From: JAHEJN01 sp963787285
GTDB taxonomy: Bacteria; Actinomycetota; Acidimicrobiia; Acidimicrobiales; JAHEJN01
DNA length: 64,000 bases
NCBI GenBank assembly: GCA_963787285.1
Contig: CAWBCM010000012.1
Location: 62,001-126,000 of the forward strand
Reading direction: 5' to 3'
In this document: piece after piece, positions 61,237 to 64,000 of the stretch
Layout of the letters: every line of letters begins with the position of its first letter
Numbering within the stretch: the first letter of the stretch is position 1
The notes under the pieces: generated by a model
Told to the model about the DNA's origin: nothing
Databases searched by the model: none
The model's input: only the letters and a program-made list of their open reading frames with translations
Position numbers and translations under genes: made by a program

Positions 61237-62312
61237 GGCACACGCTCCGCCGCGGCCTCGGCCCGGGAGATGAGCGACTCGATGCTGGTGACGAAGCTGT
61301 CGGTGCCGCCACTGGGAACCTTGTCGCCCATGGCGCCGCCGACGTAGCGGCTGTACACGCCCTCGAGGATCGCCGCCAGCTTCCACGCGGCAAAGGCGAG
61401 GTAGTAGTCGATGCCGTCGAGCGAGCGGCTCGAAAGGCCCCGGTAGGTGTCGATGACCTGGTCACGTGACCAGAAGCCGGGGCTCGACGTGGGCGAGTCG
61501 ACCAGAGCCGACGCGGGATCATCGGGCTCGGCCCAGTAGGTGACCAGCTGGGCGATGTCGACCAGCGGATCGCCCAGCGTGCAGATCTCCCAGTCGAGAA
61601 CCGCCACGACCGAGCCCGCGTCGGCGGTGCCCGGAGCGGAGACGATCGTGTTGTCGAGCCGGTAGTCGCCGTGCACGATCGTTGCACCCTGCTGGTCGGG
61701 AATCCGACTCACGAGGTGGTCGTGGATCTCGTTCATGCCCGCCCGCTCGACGGTCTTCGATTCGTCGTACTGGCGCTTCCACCGGCGGAGCTGGCGGGCC
61801 ACGTAGTCCTCACGCTTGCCCAAGCCGTCGAGACCGACGAGGTCGATGTCGACGTCGTGGATGGCGGCCAGGGTCTCCACCACCGATCGGCTGGCGAGCT
61901 GTTTGAACTCGTTGCTGAGCGGCTCGGCTTCGGCCCGGTTGCGGATCACCAGTCCCTCGACGAAACCCATCACGTAGAAGGGCTGGTCGTTCACCGCCTC
62001 GTCGGTACACAAGCCGATCACGCGGGGCACCGGAACCGCCGAATCCTGGAGGGCGGCGATCACGGTGTGCTCGCGACGCATGTCGTGAGCCGTCGCCAGA
62101 ACTTGGTGCAGTGGTGGACGTCGCAGGACGTAGGCGCCCTGGGCTCGATCGGTGACCCGGAACGTGAGGTTCGAGTGGCCACCGGCGATGAGATCGAAGG
62201 TGAGAGGTGGCTCGAGGTGGGGCAATCGCTCGGCCATCCACGCCGTGACCGCGTCGACGTTCACCCCTCGGGGTGCGCCTCTGTTCTCGGCGCTGTCGGC
62301 CTGGTCGGACAC
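61233..62312 (-). CDS. Phosphotransferase family protein (APH-like, ACAD10 type)
   Basis: This 359-residue kinase-fold protein has the nucleotide loop IAGGHSNLTFRV, the Lys region YVLRRPP, Brenner's motif IVHGDYRLDNTI with the catalytic Asp and VLDWEICTLGDPLVDIA with the metal Asp. It resembles the N-terminal kinase domain of ACAD10/11, which phosphorylates 4-hydroxyacyl-CoA in hydroxy-acid catabolism. No acyl-CoA dehydrogenase gene is adjacent. It begins at GTG 62312, divergent from the thioredoxin gene. Confidence 0.9.
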   Translation of the reverse strand: MSDQADSAENRGAPRGVNVDAVTAWMAERLPHLEPPLTFDLIAGGHSNLTFRVTDRAQGAYVLRRPPLHQVLATAHDMRREHTVIAALQDSAVPVPRVIGLCTDEAVNDQPFYVMGFVEGLVIRNRAEAEPLSNEFKQLASRSVVETLAAIHDVDIDLVGLDGLGKREDYVARQLRRWKRQYDESKTVERAGMNEIHDHLVSRIPDQQGATIVHGDYRLDNTIVSAPGTADAGSVVAVLDWEICTLGDPLVDIAQLVTYWAEPDDPASALVDSPTSSPGFWSRDQVIDTYRGLSSRSLDGIDYYLAFAAWKLAAILEGVYSRYVGGAMGDKVPSGGTDSFVTSIESLISRAEAAAERVP

Positions 62313-62390
62313 AGCGGCCAACCTACCCCGACTCCGTGCGGGCATCGCAGCCGGTGCCGGCCCGTGCACGGTGCCGGTAGATTCGGCCCC

Positions 62391-63092
62391 ATGGTCGATG
62401 TGACAGACGCAACGTTCGGCACCGCAGTCATGGAGCGGTCCTCTCAGGTGCCGGTCGTCGTCGACCTCTGGGCGCCGTGGTGCGGGCCGTGCAAGCAACT
62501 GGGCCCCCTGATCGAGAAGGTCGTCGGCGAAACCAACGGCGCCGTCGAGTTGGCCAAGGTCAACGTCGACGAGAATCCGCAGGTGGCGCAGGCCTTTCAG
62601 GTGCAGGGCATCCCGGCGGTGTTCGCCATCGTCGACGGTCAGGTGGCCGACTCCTTCGTCGGTGCCCAGGGCGAGGCCTTCCTGCAGGACTTCATCGCCA
62701 AGCTGGTGCCGTCAAAGGAGCCCACCGAGGTCGAGAAGCTGGTGGCGGCCGGAGACGAGGAATCGCTGCGTGCGGCGCTCGATCTCCAACCCGACAACGC
62801 CGACGCCGTGGTCGCCCTCGCCGAGCTTCTGGTCGACCGGGACGACGTCGATGGTGCGTTGCAGCTCCTGGCCCGCGTTCCCGAGACCCCCGAGACGAGG
62901 CGAGTGGCGGCCTTGGCGCGCACCGGCGGCGTGGCACTCGACGACATCGAGGCCAAGCTCGACGGCCTGCTGTTGCGGGTGAAGGGCGACGACGATGCCC
63001 GACAGGAGTTCGTCGATCTCCTCGAGGTGCTCGGTGCCTCCGATCCTCGAACGGCCGACTACCGTCGCCGTCTCACCTCGGCGCTGTTCTGA
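62391..63092 (+). CDS. Thioredoxin-TPR protein (CnoX/YbbN-like)
   Basis: This 233-residue protein has a thioredoxin domain with the active site WAPWCGPCKQLGP (about residues 28-40) and the cis-Pro in GIPAVFAIVDGQ, followed by a TPR-like helical tail (ALDLQPDNADAVVALAELLVD). This layout is that of CnoX/YbbN chaperedoxins, which protect proteins from oxidation and pass them to chaperonins. The CGPC motif is complete, unlike E. coli CnoX, so it may be redox active. It is cytoplasmic. Confidence 0.92.
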   Translation: MVDVTDATFGTAVMERSSQVPVVVDLWAPWCGPCKQLGPLIEKVVGETNGAVELAKVNVDENPQVAQAFQVQGIPAVFAIVDGQVADSFVGAQGEAFLQDFIAKLVPSKEPTEVEKLVAAGDEESLRAALDLQPDNADAVVALAELLVDRDDVDGALQLLARVPETPETRRVAALARTGGVALDDIEAKLDGLLLRVKGDDDARQEFVDLLEVLGASDPRTADYRRRLTSALF

Positions 63093-63103
63093 GTGCACCG
63101 GGC

Positions 63104-63409
63104 ATGAATCGTCCTGCCCCTCGCCACCACTGGCTGTGGGTGGGCGGTCCGGTCCCTCCCAACGCCGACGCCATCACCCTCGGGCCCTTGGTGGTGATGC
63201 GAGAAGCGGCCGCCGACTCCGAGGAGTTGTTGCGCCACGAGCAGGTGCACGTTCGCCAATGGCGGCGCTACGGCACTCTGGGCTTCCTGTGGCACTACGT
63301 GATGCCCTACCTTCGCTGGCGGCTGCGCGGCTACTCGCACATGGGCGCCTACCGGCGGATTCCCCTCGAAGCCGAGGCCTACTGGAAACAGCGACAACAC
63401 CGGGGATAG
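63104..63409 (+). CDS. Small protein with HExxH motif (101 aa)
   Basis: The product has MNRPAPRHHWLWVGGP, then LGPLVVMREAAADSEELLRHEQVHVRQWRRYGTLGFLWHY. HEQVH is a zincin-type HExxH motif, and the downstream E in RIPLEAEAYW could be the third ligand. Small proteins of this type occur in several actinobacteria; I know of no tested function. It starts 11 bp after the thioredoxin gene and has no signal peptide, though the middle is weakly hydrophobic. It could be a minimal metallopeptidase. Confidence 0.65.
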   Translation: MNRPAPRHHWLWVGGPVPPNADAITLGPLVVMREAAADSEELLRHEQVHVRQWRRYGTLGFLWHYVMPYLRWRLRGYSHMGAYRRIPLEAEAYWKQRQHRG

Positions 63410-63472
63410 GTTCTTCTCCTCGACGCAAACGCGCCACCACTTCCCTCGTGAGTCGATCCGAGGAGTGGTGCC

Positions 63473-64000
63473 GTGTCCGAGCATCCGCCCGAACCTGGCC
63501 TGCCCCGGCCACTGCCGCCCGAACCGCTCCACGAGCGCCTCCAGACCGTGCTCGAGCAGTGGCGCGGCCGCGTTCCGTGGTCGGCTCTGGCTGCGCTGGC
63601 GGTCGTTGCCTTCGCGGTCACCTGGTGGCTGGCGCGACCGGCTCCGGTGGCCCCCGTTCCACCCGAGGAGCTCCTTCCCCTCGCCACGCCGCCGCCGACA
63701 CCGACGTCCGAGCCGCAGTTGCTGGTCGTGCATGTCGCCGGCGCCGTTGCCGAACCCGGCGTCTTCACCGTGGCCGCGGGCGTTCGGGTGCTCGACGTCG
63801 TCGAGCTCGCGGGCGGTCTGACCGCCGACGCCGATCTCGCCCGGGTGAATCTCGCCGGCGTGATCAGCGACGGCGAACGGGTGTGGATCCCGACGAGCGG
63901 TGAGACCGAGCCGCCCGTCGTCGTCGGGTCGACCCCGCCGCGGGCCGGGCCCGGCATCGTCGGCGGTGTCGGCCCCGTTCCGGTCGACGTCAACACGGCG
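63473..64000 (+). CDS. comEA: ComEA-family DNA-uptake protein (3'-truncated by window)
   Basis: The product begins at GTG 63473 with a short proline-rich cytoplasmic tail, one membrane helix (WSALAALAVVAFAVTWWLA), a Pro/Thr-rich linker and an SLBB domain (LLVVHVAGAVAEPGVFTV and RVLDVVELAGGL). The window ends in VPVDVNTA, the first residues of the helix-hairpin-helix DNA-binding repeat. ComEA holds double-stranded DNA outside the membrane during natural uptake. ComEC is expected just beyond the window. Confidence 0.9.
   Translation, partial: MSEHPPEPGLPRPLPPEPLHERLQTVLEQWRGRVPWSALAALAVVAFAVTWWLARPAPVAPVPPEELLPLATPPPTPTSEPQLLVVHVAGAVAEPGVFTVAAGVRVLDVVELAGGLTADADLARVNLAGVISDGERVWIPTSGETEPPVVVGSTPPRAGPGIVGGVGPVPVDVNTA

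Overview
The window is 64 kb of high-GC, densely coded bacterial chromosome. The gene content points to an actinobacterium, most likely in or near Acidimicrobiia: a 13E12/DUF222 HNH endonuclease under a LexA-type box, an F420-type LLM oxidoreductase, a fatty-acyl-AMP ligase, a type II DAHP synthase, a PAC2 protein, and the obg-proB and nadD-LytR_C-rsfS neighbourhoods. No phage, IS element, CRISPR array or rRNA was seen. There is one tRNA gene, tRNA-Ala(GGC).

Layout. 0-4.6 kb: radical SAM protein, DUF2344 protein, RNase E/G, L21, L27. 4.7-8 kb: VOC protein, then a molybdopterin oxidoreductase with an HxlR regulator. 8-20 kb: obg-proB, amidase, DUF3179 lipoprotein, SDR, PIG-V-like membrane protein, aldo/keto reductase, murJ, and a MoxR/VWA pair. 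20-31 kb: SnoaL-like protein, SOS-controlled HNH protein, 2OG-Fe(II) oxygenase, truncated glycosyltransferase, metY, hydrolase and PfkB kinase, Ppx/GppA, DAHP synthase, sigma factor. 31.7-38 kb: nadD, LytR_C, rsfS, ybaK, a LysR regulator divergent from two tiny genes plus phzF, and an FAD oxidoreductase. 38-49 kb: a signalling island. 49-52 kb: a secreted RCC1/TSP3/FG-GAP repeat protein and KDPG aldolase. 52.4-55.1 kb: a segment bounded by a 23-bp copy of the tRNA-Ala 3' end, carrying a PfkB-QNG1 fusion (predicted queuosine salvage) and a DUF427 protein. 55-64 kb: leuS, acyl-AMP ligase, LLM oxidoreductase, PAC2, phosphotransferase, thioredoxin-TPR and ComEA genes.

The most interesting part is the signalling island at 38.3-48.3 kb. 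It has a cyclic-nucleotide-binding protein translationally coupled to a metallo-beta-lactamase-fold hydrolase. Divergent from these is a receiver / decayed-HTH / class III cyclase fusion, overlapping two paralogous membrane histidine kinases. The first kinase keeps its ATP-binding motifs but has lost the phospho-acceptor histidine (Asp501 in its place). The second keeps the histidine (His530) but has lost the N and G boxes. They look like two halves of one kinase. An orphan receiver, a NarL-type regulator and a baeRF release-factor-like protein complete the island.

Reading caution: 17 single-base frameshifts interrupt otherwise intact genes, including essential ones. Every one is a +1 extension of a short run of identical bases. 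This pattern suggests insertion-biased sequencing or assembly error rather than pseudogenes, so these genes are annotated as whole genes with the suspect base noted. Several intergenic tandem repeats (14-bp and 16-bp units) sit on gene boundaries.
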